A model generated the notes under the pieces. That model made no database searches. It was not told where the DNA came from and saw only the letters and a list, made by a program, of their open reading frames with translations. A stretch of 29,608 nt of DNA from a virus. The position numbers and the translations under genes are program-made. Position 1 is the stretch's first letter; each line of letters starts with the position of its first letter. The DNA is taken from IMG/VR virus record IMGVR_UViG_3300031657_000007, positions 1 through 29,608 of that record; one strand, given 5' to 3'. Below are positions 1-9,136 of this stretch, piece after piece.

Positions 1-343
1 TTAAATCATATTCTCCGTCTGTTATAGAGAAAAATACCCGCATGTATATACTACTATCACTTCTGTCTTGAATCACGAACAGATGCCTGTAATACTTCCA
101 TACAGCATCGCTTTGTAAATCATTAAAGAATGTAAAATCATTATGCGAGGGAGTGTTTTTAAATACTAAATTTCCCGACAATCCCTCTCTAAAGAAAAAA
201 CTTTTATCATCTTTAGTCCAAGTCTTTTTTTGTGTATCCGCATTAATAGGATAGACCTGCCTAACTAATTGCGTATAACTATCAACGTCATATGGATCAG
301 ACGATGTATTGGTTAATCTATATATGTAATAATCAAAGTTCAT
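1..343 (-). CDS. Partial tail-region protein of unknown function
   Basis: The reading frame opens at the ATG complementary to 341-343 and stays open to the window edge (114 codons), so the C-terminus is missing. Its start overlaps the tape-measure stop by one base (TAATG), which suggests translational coupling in the tail operon. The visible protein starts MNFDYYIYRLTN and is rich in aromatic and acidic residues, with no signal peptide or membrane segment. In siphophages the gene after the tape measure usually encodes a distal tail or baseplate protein. That is an inference from position only; I recognise no domain. Confidence 0.75.
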   Translation of the reverse strand, partial: MNFDYYIYRLTNTSSDPYDVDSYTQLVRQVYPINADTQKKTWTKDDKSFFFREGLSGNLVFKNTPSHNDFTFFNDLQSDAVWKYYRHLFVIQDRSDSSIYMRVFFSITDGEYDL

Positions 344-3300
344 TAACTCATTATTATAATTCGCGTTCTACTACCAAATTTCTCAATTCTTTTATTTCCT
401 TCAAATCTAATGTTTCTTTGTTTTAGGTTTTTATACAATAGATTATTCATTTTATCTATTTGCTTACTATCATCAAGATTTACACTTTGGCTTACATTAA
501 TATTTGAATCATTAACTTTTCCAAATGCTCCTTGATTTAAAAACACATCTAATTTATCTTTATTTATAGCATCGGTCAATCCAGATATTAGAGGTTGGTG
601 TTTTTTAGTAGCATTTCTGTTAAATATTGACATCATTTCACCACCCTGTGCTTCTCTGCCATTACCTAAAGGTATTCCACCATTTGTATGACTCTTACCT
701 TGTAATATTTCCCATCCGCCTCTTTCGTATTTTGTTAAAGCGGAAGAATCAGCTTTAAATCCCTTAAATGCTTGTAATAAAGCTGCTATTGCAACTATAC
801 CTAATCCTAATCCAAAAATAGGAATTTTTCCAACATAATCTTTTAAAAGAGTAGATGCTGTAGTTGCTAAATTTATAGACTGAGATATACTCTCGATATA
901 TTCTTGTTTTTTAAGTGCTTTTTCTCTGTCCTTTAATGACTGATCTCTTGCTTTTTTAGCATCTGCTAATTCTTGCTTTCTTACATTTACATTATTTGCA
1001 AGTCCTTGTTCAGCTAAACGCATTTCAATTTCTAATGCACTTTGTTGTTCTGAAACCTGCGTATTTAAAGCATCTACAATTCTTTCTGATTTATCAACCG
1101 CTGCATCCGCTATACTTCCATAGGCATCTACAATACTACCCATAGTAGGTAAAAACTTTTCTGCATTTTCGTCTAAATCCTCTACAAATTTTTTCCAACC
1201 AGTAAGTTCGGCGGGTCTAGCTTCTAACATTTTAACTTTTACACCAGCAGCCTCAAGTCGAATTATTAAATTATCTACTTTTAATTGTAACTGTTCAATT
1301 TCTTCAGCAGTTGCGTTAGTTCCATCGCTTCTTAACCTTAATTCCATTTGCGCTACCGCTACTTCTGCATCTAACATTTCTTGATCTAATTTTGCTTTTC
1401 CAATAGCTGTTTTTCTTCTTATTTCAACTTCAGTGTTACCATCTTTTTCCCATTGTGCTTTTTTTTCAGCTAAGTTTTTTTCTAATTTTGATTTTAATAT
1501 ATCATTTTTAAGGTCTTCTGCTTCAATTACAGCATCTATGGAATTACCATTTATTTCTAAAAGATTATTTGCGTGATTCTGATGTGCTGCTTCTTTATCT
1601 ATCAGTATTCCTTTAAGTGCAGTAACATTACCCTTTAATAATTTTTTTTCTTCATCTAAAATAGCAATTGTTAAATCACGCTCAAGTTCAGAAAGTTTAG
1701 TTTCTTTTTCTTTAGTATCTTTTATTAATTCTAATTCAGATTTAGCAAGCTCATATTTAGATTTTAATAAATCTTTATTATTTTTAATTTCTTCCTTTAA
1801 AGCAGAGTCTTTTTTTGCTGCTTTACCTTCTTCTTTTCTTATTCTTGCTTCTAAAACAGCTATTTCTTTAAGAAGTACAACCTTTTGTTTTAAGCCTTTT
1901 TCAGTACCAATATCTATAGAATCCCTAAGTTCCTTTAATGCTGTTAATTCTTCCTTTAATGTATTTATAGACACTACGGGAAATGTAAATTCTTTTTGTT
2001 CTCTTAAAGCAACTTTAATATCCTCAAGATAACCCAATTCCTTTTTTAATTCTTGATTTTTATATTCTATATATCCTATATCAGCAATAGCTGTTTCTCT
2101 ACCTTCTTTTTTTGCAAGTTTAAAATCTGCTATTGTTTTGCTGTTAATATTAGATTCCTTTTTCTTACTTATTAATAAATTTGTAATACGCTTTTTTTCA
2201 TCATCAAATTGCTCCCTTGTAAAATTAGTAAGAGTTTTTCTATATTCTTCTAATGCAGTCTTTTTTTCTTCTAATAGGTTTTTTTCTTCTTTGGTTAATT
2301 CTTGTGTCTTTTTATTTGTTTCTTCTATTTCTATTTGCTCTTTAGCGTAAGCATCTTTATATAATCGTAAATAATTTATTGGATCAATTATTAATTCAGC
2401 TAATGTTTTATCAGTATGTTTTATAACTAAAGTCCACCCTTTTAATAAACCACCAAAACTACCAACCATATTAGTTAAACCACCTTCTTGATCTAAACCA
2501 ATTTGAATCCACATAGCCTTCCAAGCATTAGTAACTTGAATTGTTTGACCTTTAAGTGTTTTTTTAATTACTTCAGCCATTTTTTCACCAGCACCAGTTA
2601 CTTCATTCATTTCCTCTCTAAATAACCTTAACTCTTCAGTATTGTCAGCAATAATTAAAGCTGCTGTTACCGACCTTTTAGCAAACATATCTAAAAATTC
2701 AGTCATATCAGCACCTTGTTCATTTAATATTTCAAAGGCTTTAATAAAATCATCAAGACTTTTAACTGTAAAACCAACTCTTTTTGAAAGTTTCCCCGCT
2801 GCATCAGCAGAGGCTAAAAAGATATTTCTAAGACCAGTACCAGCTAATGAACCATACAACTGAGCATCTGCAAGTTTTGCTAAAACACTTGCAACACCTT
2901 CGATCTCAATACCAACTCTTCTTGCTACTGGTGCAATATATTTTATAGATTCTCTAAATTTAGCAACATCTAATCCAGAAGAGGTGAATGAGGCAGCCAT
3001 TACATCAACAACTCTTTGAGTTTCTGAAGCCGCATATCCCATACCTCTAATAGTAGAAGCTACTAAAGTAGCAGTTGATTCTAAAGCCTCACCTGTTGCT
3101 GTAGCAAGCTGCGCAATAGGTTCTAAAGATACTGTTATTTCGTTTATAGAATAACCAAGTTTTGCTAATTTTAATTCAAGTGTAGAAAGTTCTTTTGGGG
3201 AAAATATACCATTACCACTTACTTTTAATGCGGCTTCACTTAGCATTTTTATTTCCTCTGTTGTAGCACCTAAAACAGCAGATACTTTTGCCATTTCAAA

Positions 3301-3828
3301 TTCAAACTCAGCAAATGTTTTTACGGTGTCCTTTATTCCTCTAATAATAGCATAAGCTCCAAAAGTAGATAACATCACCCCCCTTAGCTGCCTAAACATC
3401 ATATTTGATTTTTGGGTGGATTTAGATACCCTATTTTGAGAAGCTGCTACTTTATTATTAGTATTAACAACTTGTTTATTTACAGAAGCGTTCTTTTTTA
3501 ATTCAGCATCTAATTTTTTAACAGCAATTCGTTCTTTATCAAGCTCCTTAACTTTTTTTTCTATAGCCTTAAGTTGTCTAATATCTTCCGATGTATTAAC
3601 ACTTTTCTTAGCCTTCTGTCTTAGTATTATTAATTGCTGAATAATACTTAATTCTTTACGAAGTTTATTATTTAATATCTGACTTTCAGTTGTTAATCTC
3701 CTATACCCCTGACTACCAACATCCTGTAATTGTTTCTTAAAATTACCCGCAACAGTATTTAAACTCTGTAACTGTTGTTTTAAATTGACCAATTGGTCAA
3801 CCATTGCTGTTAGTTCAACTTGTGGCAT
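343..3828 (-). CDS. Tail tape measure protein, TP901 type
   Basis: This 1161-residue protein sets tail length and is ejected ahead of the DNA in siphophages. Residues 1-115 are Lys/Glu/Gln-rich coiled coil. Roughly residues 165-400 resemble the TP901 tape-measure core, with an Ala/Gly-rich segment around the motif GSLAGTGLRNIFLAS. A long charged coiled coil follows (about 500-930). A hydrophobic segment near residues 990-1015 (IPIFGLGLGIVAIAALL) is probably membrane-active, and the C-terminus is basic. At the usual rule of about 0.15 nm per residue, the tail would be roughly 170 nm if the whole protein acts as ruler. The gene follows the chaperone region directly (stop, one base, ATG) and is coupled to the next gene by TAATG. 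Confidence 0.93.
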   Translation of the reverse strand: MPQVELTAMVDQLVNLKQQLQSLNTVAGNFKKQLQDVGSQGYRRLTTESQILNNKLRKELSIIQQLIILRQKAKKSVNTSEDIRQLKAIEKKVKELDKERIAVKKLDAELKKNASVNKQVVNTNNKVAASQNRVSKSTQKSNMMFRQLRGVMLSTFGAYAIIRGIKDTVKTFAEFEFEMAKVSAVLGATTEEIKMLSEAALKVSGNGIFSPKELSTLELKLAKLGYSINEITVSLEPIAQLATATGEALESTATLVASTIRGMGYAASETQRVVDVMAASFTSSGLDVAKFRESIKYIAPVARRVGIEIEGVASVLAKLADAQLYGSLAGTGLRNIFLASADAAGKLSKRVGFTVKSLDDFIKAFEILNEQGADMTEFLDMFAKRSVTAALIIADNTEELRLFREEMNEVTGAGEKMAEVIKKTLKGQTIQVTNAWKAMWIQIGLDQEGGLTNMVGSFGGLLKGWTLVIKHTDKTLAELIIDPINYLRLYKDAYAKEQIEIEETNKKTQELTKEEKNLLEEKKTALEEYRKTLTNFTREQFDDEKKRITNLLISKKKESNINSKTIADFKLAKKEGRETAIADIGYIEYKNQELKKELGYLEDIKVALREQKEFTFPVVSINTLKEELTALKELRDSIDIGTEKGLKQKVVLLKEIAVLEARIRKEEGKAAKKDSALKEEIKNNKDLLKSKYELAKSELELIKDTKEKETKLSELERDLTIAILDEEKKLLKGNVTALKGILIDKEAAHQNHANNLLEINGNSIDAVIEAEDLKNDILKSKLEKNLAEKKAQWEKDGNTEVEIRRKTAIGKAKLDQEMLDAEVAVAQMELRLRSDGTNATAEEIEQLQLKVDNLIIRLEAAGVKVKMLEARPAELTGWKKFVEDLDENAEKFLPTMGSIVDAYGSIADAAVDKSERIVDALNTQVSEQQSALEIEMRLAEQGLANNVNVRKQELADAKKARDQSLKDREKALKKQEYIESISQSINLATTASTLLKDYVGKIPIFGLGLGIVAIAALLQAFKGFKADSSALTKYERGGWEILQGKSHTNGGIPLGNGREAQGGEMMSIFNRNATKKHQPLISGLTDAINKDKLDVFLNQGAFGKVNDSNINVSQSVNLDDSKQIDKMNNLLYKNLKQRNIRFEGNKRIEKFGSRTRIIIMS

Positions 3829-3829
3829 T

Positions 3830-4000
3830 TTATTTCTGTTTTTGTTTTTGTTTATTAGCTTGGTTTTCGTAATTCACAACTAATAAAAAAAACTCATTAA
3901 TATCTAATACTTGTAACTCAAAATAACTCAAAGCACCTTGAGAAGCTATCTTAGTCAACAAATCCGCCCAAAAAAGGTCAGCTTTTATACATCTTTCTTT
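3830..4000 (-). CDS. Downstream frame of the tail assembly chaperone (putative -1 frameshift product)
   Basis: Between the 171-residue chaperone candidate and the tape measure, the -1 frame relative to the chaperone is open and ends with TAA at 3832-3830, two bases before the tape-measure ATG. Past the chaperone stop it encodes about 52 residues, including LFWADLLTKIASQGALSYF, then a hydrophobic FFLLVV stretch and a Lys/Gln tail. No ATG occurs in this frame, so it is probably expressed as a C-terminal extension of the chaperone, as in lambda G/GT and analogous pairs in other long-tailed phages. No canonical X XXY YYZ heptamer is visible. Near matches are A AAG AAA at 4000-3994 and T TTA ATG further upstream. 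The frame stays open well upstream, so the exact slip site and left limit are uncertain. Reinitiation near the chaperone stop is the alternative. Confidence 0.6.
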   Translation of the reverse strand, partial: KERCIKADLFWADLLTKIASQGALSYFELQVLDINEFFLLVVNYENQANKQKQKQK

Positions 4001-4500
4001 ATAGATTCTAATTCCTTCTTCACTTTTTCCATTAAAGTATTTTGAGAAATTTCCTCGTAAATTGGTATAAAGTCTGTTGCGAAATTTGCTGAAAAGCGAA
4101 AAAAATCAGCCATTGCGATCCCCTCCTTCTCCCAATCGGAAATCTTTTGTTCTGCAAAGGATTCATCCCATTGAGTTAAATCTTCATCCTTAGTAACCAT
4201 AAACAAAGTACAAGCTAATAAAGCTGGGTGTTGTTTATCCTCTAATTTACTACCAATTCCATCCATTAAATTTAAAATGATATTCCAAGCCTCGATAGTT
4301 TTACCTTTATTAGCAAATTCTACACAATTCTTTAAATCATCATAAATCTCCTTAAAAGACTTACCAAATGCAAAGTGATTTTCTAACTTTTCCCATTCTC
4401 TAAATCTCTTGATATTCAAAGTATTTTTTATAAAATACTCATTTCCGTTAGCCTTAAAAAACTTCGCGTCAAGAGAAATGTGTTTTAATTTTTTACTCAT
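3985..4500 (-). CDS. Putative tail assembly chaperone (short form)
   Basis: The 171-residue soluble, mostly helical protein (starts MSKKLKHISLDAKFF) lies immediately before the tape measure. This is the fixed position of tail assembly chaperones that coat the tape measure during tube assembly. Its length is in the usual range. The -1 frame continues past its stop to the tape-measure start, as expected of a G/GT-like pair. The ATG at 4500 overlaps the end of the upstream membrane-protein gene by 8 bases. I see no sequence motif that proves the function; the call rests on gene order and the overlapping second frame. Confidence 0.65.
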   Translation of the reverse strand: MSKKLKHISLDAKFFKANGNEYFIKNTLNIKRFREWEKLENHFAFGKSFKEIYDDLKNCVEFANKGKTIEAWNIILNLMDGIGSKLEDKQHPALLACTLFMVTKDEDLTQWDESFAEQKISDWEKEGIAMADFFRFSANFATDFIPIYEEISQNTLMEKVKKELESIKKDV

Positions 4501-4804
4501 TTATTATCCTTTTTGTTGTTTTTAATAATATTATCATAAAAATTCCCATACCTATAAATAATAAGTGACTTATAAGATTATAAGTATCCCAATTAAAGTA
4601 TAAATATCCCCACAAAGATAACTGCCCTGCTACGCAATAAGGACAATCACATAATGGTTTTAATAAAAATTCGTTTTTAATTACCCTATGTAACCATTTA
4701 CACCACCAACCTAATACTTCTTTAGGTTCAGTTAGTATTTCTGTATAAACCCATGCCAATACAGCAATCTGAAATGATAAAAATATTTGTTCTAAACTTA
4801 GCAT
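4493..4804 (-). CDS. Small membrane protein with a CxCPYC cluster
   Basis: The 103-residue protein has a hydrophobic N-terminal helix (about 5-22), a Trp-rich cytoplasmic-looking patch (LGWWCKWLH, 31-39), a cysteine cluster CDCPYC at 52-57, and one or two C-terminal membrane segments (about 62-70 and 78-95) ending in a Lys/Arg-rich tail. The closely set cysteines could bind a metal or form a redox pair. It overlaps both neighbours (7 bases with the upstream gene, 8 with the chaperone), so it is translated within the tail operon. A membrane protein between tail-completion and chaperone genes is unusual; a holin or an exclusion role is possible but not shown. Confidence 0.75.
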   Translation of the reverse strand: MLSLEQIFLSFQIAVLAWVYTEILTEPKEVLGWWCKWLHRVIKNEFLLKPLCDCPYCVAGQLSLWGYLYFNWDTYNLISHLLFIGMGIFMIILLKTTKRIINE

Positions 4805-5385
4805 GCTGTCGGGTTTAAAGTTGTATTATCTAAACATGTTTTAGGTGTTCTAAAAGATACATTAAATGTTAATGAAAAACAATCATAAGGATATGTTACA
4901 TATTGAGTTTCTTTTTCAAAAAATGTATATTTATTAAACATATCCTCTTTATTTTCATTTTGACCTACATATTCTAAAACCATACCATTAAGATAGTTTG
5001 GTACATTTGGTAGAGTTGTTGGCATATTATGTAATATATCTAATATCAATCTACTGGGTTCTACCATATCTTGATCTATTAACTTATAATTAACCCATAC
5101 AAGAAGTTTTATATTAACACTCCATTCGACATGATTAATCATATTCTTTTCAGCTATTGCGGGTTCAGCCTCAAAAAACAAAACACTCTTTTTTACACTG
5201 GTGGGCACTAATGATTTTAAATCACTATTATCACAAGCGGAAGATACATTTTTGCAAGTGGGGATTATAATTTCAGTATTATTTAAACCTGCTGTTTTTG
5301 TAGCTTTTGCTAATCCACCTATGGTTTCTACCCAAGTAACAGATGAAATTTCGTCTTTCAAAAGATTTGCTATTTTACTTATCAT
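4798..5385 (-). CDS. Putative tail terminator/completion protein
   Basis: The 195-residue protein lies between the gp10-like neck gene and the tail chaperone, where siphophages place their tail terminator or tube genes. Residues 90-190 look like a mixed alpha/beta domain with a helix (RLILDILHNMP) and aromatic beta strands (YPYDCFSLTFNVSFR), compatible with a gpU-like terminator fold. It has six cysteines, several paired near the ends, which is odd for a cytoplasmic tail protein. It overlaps the upstream gene by 4 bases. The function is inferred from order and general composition; a tail tube protein is the main alternative. Confidence 0.55.
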   Translation of the reverse strand: MISKIANLLKDEISSVTWVETIGGLAKATKTAGLNNTEIIIPTCKNVSSACDNSDLKSLVPTSVKKSVLFFEAEPAIAEKNMINHVEWSVNIKLLVWVNYKLIDQDMVEPSRLILDILHNMPTTLPNVPNYLNGMVLEYVGQNENKEDMFNKYTFFEKETQYVTYPYDCFSLTFNVSFRTPKTCLDNTTLNPTAC

Positions 5386-5867
5386 ATACCATTCTTTTTC
5401 AAATAATCACTTATAAATTTATTAACCTTATCCCAAAACATACCTACCTCGTTCTTAGAAGGACTTATTATAGAATCAGCTACCGTACCACGTCTCTTTT
5501 CAACATCGTCATGTCCTGAAGCGATTCTGTTGGCTTTACCATTATTAAATCCAATAACAACAGTTACTTTATCTGGTGCAGAAATAGTTTTTTCTGGTTT
5601 TAAATTAAAACTATCCCACATAGCACCTGTAAACTTAAAATTCTTTTTAGAGATACTTAAACCAGCCTTTTTTCGTTTAGACCTATGACTTTTACTTGTA
5701 TAGGGTGAAAATGAACCACCTGTTTCACTTCTTCCAGAAATAGTCCTTTTTTTTATAGTTACTGAAAGTTTTTGAGCTTCCTGTTCCATAAAAGCAACAA
5801 CTGCTGGATGTAAAGTGTCCACGGTAACTTTAAAATTAGCTATATAGTCAAAAAACTTATTTATCAT
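5382..5867 (-). CDS. Neck / head-tail joining protein, HK97 gp10-like
   Basis: This 161-residue basic protein resembles HK97 gp10 or gpG-like head-tail joining proteins. It has an N-terminal helix with VDTLHPAVVAFMEQEA, a long flexible basic loop (about 40-75: KSHRSKRKKAGLS), then FTGAMWDSF, the typical 'ltGnlr/mw.sf' segment of this family, and a beta-rich C-terminal half with VTVVIGFNNGKANRIASGH. It lies between the connector candidate and the tail-completion candidate with 4-base overlaps on both sides, which agrees with a role in closing the neck. Confidence comes from combined motif and position. Confidence 0.65.
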   Translation of the reverse strand: MINKFFDYIANFKVTVDTLHPAVVAFMEQEAQKLSVTIKKRTISGRSETGGSFSPYTSKSHRSKRKKAGLSISKKNFKFTGAMWDSFNLKPEKTISAPDKVTVVIGFNNGKANRIASGHDDVEKRRGTVADSIISPSKNEVGMFWDKVNKFISDYLKKNGI

Positions 5868-6946
5868 GCTAAAATTCCATCTATTCCCATGTGATGTTTA
5901 CATATAAAACAATCATTATTTGTTATATCTACATTATCAATTATATAGGATAACAACCCTTCATACTTTTCTTCGTAGGTGTCAATATCAGCCCTTACTT
6001 GATCTTTATTCGTTATAGTGTCAATATTTAATTGAGGGCTTCTTAAAATATCTTGCAATAGAAGTGAAGCAGCTTTATATCTTACAGTATGTGATAACAC
6101 CATTGCTAAAGGATTAGCTTCAAAATCTAAGCTATCTTTGCAAAGCAACTCACCTATTTTACATCTGAGAGTTATATCTAATATAAGTCCATACATTAAA
6201 CAAGATGAAGTTCCAGTAATATCAGATAAATCCGATATATCTGACATATTAACACCTTCTACTGTTAAATAATTACTCCACCCATAAGTTCTGTCAGGAG
6301 CGTTGCTTCTATAAAATGGATTGCTTGTATCAGAATTTTCGTTATTTTTAGGATAGATAGTGCCATCTAATTTGAATATTAAAAAATATTCCATATTATC
6401 AGCATAGCTATTCTCTAAAGGTAGTGTTATATTTATAATATCGTTTTCGGTCACACCAGCCGAAGTAGTTAAAGATACTGAATTAACTAATTCATTAAGA
6501 TTATTATATATATATAAGGTAATAGCACCAACGCTATTCATTAATGTAGTAACTTTATTTAATACCAATTCCCCTGATACAATATTAGCACATTTTAGTC
6601 TTACTCCTACATAATTACCTGTAGTTAAAGTGTCTAATGTTTTAGTGTTTTTTTGTTTACCGATTTTACCATAAAACGGTTTTCTTCTTAAAGCATACTG
6701 AGAAGCAGCTAATCCATTAAAGTCTCCTTTAAAAGATAAAATAGCCTGATCTCTGGCGTTACTAAAATAATTCCAAATATCGCTACCTGTTTCACAATTT
6801 AATAAAGATGAAATTCTTCTTAATCCAGATAATTCATCAAGATATAATCCAGAGTTGGATATTTTCGTAGGCACTGCCTCGTAACAAGCACATGCGGTTC
6901 TTGATAAACCTATAATATTATCAAAACAGTCTAAATTTATTGACAT
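5864..6946 (-). CDS. Putative head-tail connector with a beta-rich insertion
   Basis: The 360-residue protein is the first gene after the capsid terminator. Its N-terminus (MSINLDCFDNIIGLSRTACAC) and C-terminal helical region (RADIDTYEEKYEGLLSYI, then a Cys-containing end) flank a central beta-rich domain of about 150 residues (roughly 115-265) with Thr/Ser-rich strands such as VGAITLYIYNNLNELVNSV. This looks like a small helical adaptor carrying an inserted, possibly surface-exposed beta-sandwich. Position between major capsid protein and neck genes suggests a connector. I cannot assign a named family. The start follows a very A-rich leader, typical here. Confidence 0.5.
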   Translation of the reverse strand: MSINLDCFDNIIGLSRTACACYEAVPTKISNSGLYLDELSGLRRISSLLNCETGSDIWNYFSNARDQAILSFKGDFNGLAASQYALRRKPFYGKIGKQKNTKTLDTLTTGNYVGVRLKCANIVSGELVLNKVTTLMNSVGAITLYIYNNLNELVNSVSLTTSAGVTENDIINITLPLENSYADNMEYFLIFKLDGTIYPKNNENSDTSNPFYRSNAPDRTYGWSNYLTVEGVNMSDISDLSDITGTSSCLMYGLILDITLRCKIGELLCKDSLDFEANPLAMVLSHTVRYKAASLLLQDILRSPQLNIDTITNKDQVRADIDTYEEKYEGLLSYIIDNVDITNNDCFICKHHMGIDGILA

Positions 6947-7018
6947 CTTTTTATTTTTTTTTAAATAATTATAGAGTAAAAGTACAACATAAAATACTCT
7001 TAAAAAATAACCATAAAA

Positions 7019-7049
7019 AAAAGCCTAACATTTATTTTGTTAGGCTTTT
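7019..7049 (-). terminator. Intrinsic terminator after the major capsid gene
   Basis: Perfect 12-bp stem (7019-7030 with 7038-7049, arm AAAAGCCTAACA) with a 7-base loop. On the minus strand the stem is followed by a run of Ts (the As at 7015-7020). It is the clearest terminator in the window and lies 110 bases past the capsid stop, separating the abundant head transcript from the neck and tail genes. The A-rich 5' side means it could also work in the opposite direction. Confidence 0.9.
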
Positions 7050-7161
7050 AATATTAATTTAATTTAATGCCCCTGCTATTCATTATATTTACAAGATACC
7101 CCTCATTGTGGGTTGATTTCTTTTGAGTTTTCACATTAAATTACCTTATTAACAACAATGA

Positions 7162-8181
7162 TTATGCTGGTGCGCCACAAATGAATGAAAGGACTCCTGT
7201 ATTATGGTCGTCACATCCAGTTGGGTTGTTAAATAAATCAGCTACTAATTTAATTTTAAAATTATGCTGAATTAAATCGTTAGTTGTGCAGTCATTGTCA
7301 TAAAATACATCATACTTCATGCCTGGTATAAATTTACTGTCCATAGTATAGCGAGTAAAAACTCCATTAACTACTTCTGGTACATCAGGATTAAGGTTTC
7401 TACTAGCTAAAGCTAAAGAACCTGAAGATAACATGTATGTAACTAAATCGTCACTATTAACAGCATCAATATTTACAAGGTCAAAGTAAAATCTCATTCC
7501 GTTATAAAGAATGGCTTCACCTTTACCATCTGCATTAGCTCTTTTTGCTTCTGCAACAAACATTTGTTCAAATAAATTTTGACCACTTGCATAAGCAGGC
7601 GATGTTATTTTATTTGATTTCTCTACTCGTTTTAAGTAGGCTGCTAAAGTAGCATCCCAATATGCGGGAAGAATGTATGTGTTAGTTCCATCAACAACAC
7701 CCTTTCCGTTAGTTCCTAAAGTATTAACACCCTTAAAGGTATTAATTCTACCAACGCAGTAAACAGCAAATGCCTCTGCCATTGTTTTGTCAGCGTTTAA
7801 AATATCTTTAGCTATTGCTGTTTCAATATCAAATTCGTTATCAATAAAGTCAGCTTCATCTTCAGTAAACTTAACCATTCTTTCAAATGCTAAGTCATAA
7901 TCCTTGATATTAGTAGAGGATTTAGCTCCACCAATTTCGCATGTAACATTATCTTCTGCGGACTGTCCACAAACATTCTGCCACATTACATCAACACCAA
8001 CTATTTTATTGCGTGCCTTACTCGGATATACTGTTGCAGTTTGCACAGCAGAAATAGCTTTAAAAATATCTACATCTGGTACAAACTGTTGTTTAATTCT
8101 ATCATCGAACATTATCGCATCGGCTTTCACCCGAATGTCCGTCAAAATGGTTTCATCAAAGTAACCTGCGGTTGTACTCAT
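7162..8181 (-). CDS. Major capsid protein
   Basis: The 339-residue protein lies directly after the scaffold candidate and before a strong terminator, the expected place and transcript structure for the most abundant virion protein. It starts MSTTAGYFDETILTDIR and has an N-terminal helical arm, a central stretch with an acidic helix (FTEDEADFIDNEFDIETAIAK) like the long spine helix of HK97-fold capsids, and beta strands near the C-terminus. It contains several cysteines, including a C-terminal pair region (PTGCDDHN, SFICGAPA). The ATG follows an AT-rich leader with no SD site. The call rests on size, composition and order. Confidence 0.8.
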   Translation of the reverse strand: MSTTAGYFDETILTDIRVKADAIMFDDRIKQQFVPDVDIFKAISAVQTATVYPSKARNKIVGVDVMWQNVCGQSAEDNVTCEIGGAKSSTNIKDYDLAFERMVKFTEDEADFIDNEFDIETAIAKDILNADKTMAEAFAVYCVGRINTFKGVNTLGTNGKGVVDGTNTYILPAYWDATLAAYLKRVEKSNKITSPAYASGQNLFEQMFVAEAKRANADGKGEAILYNGMRFYFDLVNIDAVNSDDLVTYMLSSGSLALASRNLNPDVPEVVNGVFTRYTMDSKFIPGMKYDVFYDNDCTTNDLIQHNFKIKLVADLFNNPTGCDDHNTGVLSFICGAPA

Positions 8182-8269
8182 AATTTTTTTGTTTTAAAAA
8201 GTTAATTAAAAATAAATAATTTGCATCAACTTTTTAAAAGAGTAGTTGCGAACTCACCATAGCAAATTT

Positions 8270-9136
8270 TTAGTTTGCTCCTCTTGCACTATCGTATGCC
8301 TGTTTAATGGCAATTCTTTCCTCTGGTGTTTTTGCTTCAGCTACCATTCTCGAATACTCTGCTTTTGTTGTTGGTATTTGAGGTGTAGCTGTGTTTTTAT
8401 TATGATTTCCAGCACTTCCTTTAGGATTCTGTGCTGCAAATGTAAAATGTTTATTTGCTAAACCTTCCACAAATGAATTAAAATTTATTAAAGCTCCATG
8501 TGGCGTTTCTAACCTTTTACCATCTTTTAATACTATCTTCTCGTTATTAACTATTTCATAATCATATTCACCCAATTTTTCAAGAAAGTCTTTTCTACGT
8601 TGTTCTCCAACGATACCCTCTTCAATATTTGGATTACGTTTTAATGTATCATTCCAAGCATCTATTTGAACATCTTTTAAAACAGTTCCTTTAGTTTGAT
8701 CCTTTTTATAATTATCAAAATCATCCATTATCTTCTGATAATCTTCTTTCGGAACTGAAGATGTTTCAAGCGATAAAAATAAAGGATGCTTTTTAATATC
8801 ATCATCGGTAATTTTTGTAGCTGTTTTTAGGCTGTCAGCATAAGCTATATATAAATCATTGCCTGTTAAGTCAGAAACAAAACCTGTTTTTTCTTTAAAA
8901 TCCTTTTCTTGTTTACTTAAACTTTCACTTTTTCCTTTAGCATGACCATCATTAAATTTAGTAGTGCTTTCTTCTTTAAGCCTAGTAACTCTGGCAGCAT
9001 CGCTTTCTATTAACAATGTTGCTGCATCTTCTTTTAATTTACCTTCTTTATCATATAAAAGAGCGGTTAATTCATCATCTGTTTTGTTTAACATTTTTGT
9101 TGTCAGCGACAATAATACTTCCTTCTCGTTTGCCAT
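8270..9136 (-). CDS. Putative capsid scaffolding protein
   Basis: The 288-residue protein is highly charged, Lys/Glu/Asp-rich and predicted mostly helical, with little hydrophobic core, as expected of scaffolds that organise the procapsid and then leave. It directly precedes the major capsid gene. The N-terminal part (about 1-110) is coiled-coil-like, and the C-terminus is basic with Pro/Gly linkers (AAQNPKGSAGNHNKNT) and ends in a helix, matching the capsid-binding helix of many scaffolds. No protease catalytic motif is seen. Its first 62 bases overlap the end of the upstream gene in another frame. Confidence 0.65.
   Translation of the reverse strand: MANEKEVLLSLTTKMLNKTDDELTALLYDKEGKLKEDAATLLIESDAARVTRLKEESTTKFNDGHAKGKSESLSKQEKDFKEKTGFVSDLTGNDLYIAYADSLKTATKITDDDIKKHPLFLSLETSSVPKEDYQKIMDDFDNYKKDQTKGTVLKDVQIDAWNDTLKRNPNIEEGIVGEQRRKDFLEKLGEYDYEIVNNEKIVLKDGKRLETPHGALINFNSFVEGLANKHFTFAAQNPKGSAGNHNKNTATPQIPTTKAEYSRMVAEAKTPEERIAIKQAYDSARGAN

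Noticed and set aside
2138-2863. Plus-strand ORFs opposite the tape measure
   Set aside because: They lie antisense to coiled-coil coding DNA and are Ser/Phe/Leu-rich shadows; no promoter or leader.
8182-8269. Promoter for the major capsid gene
   Set aside because: A TTG is present but only a poor TAnnTTTG match lies 22 bases on, so I did not call it.
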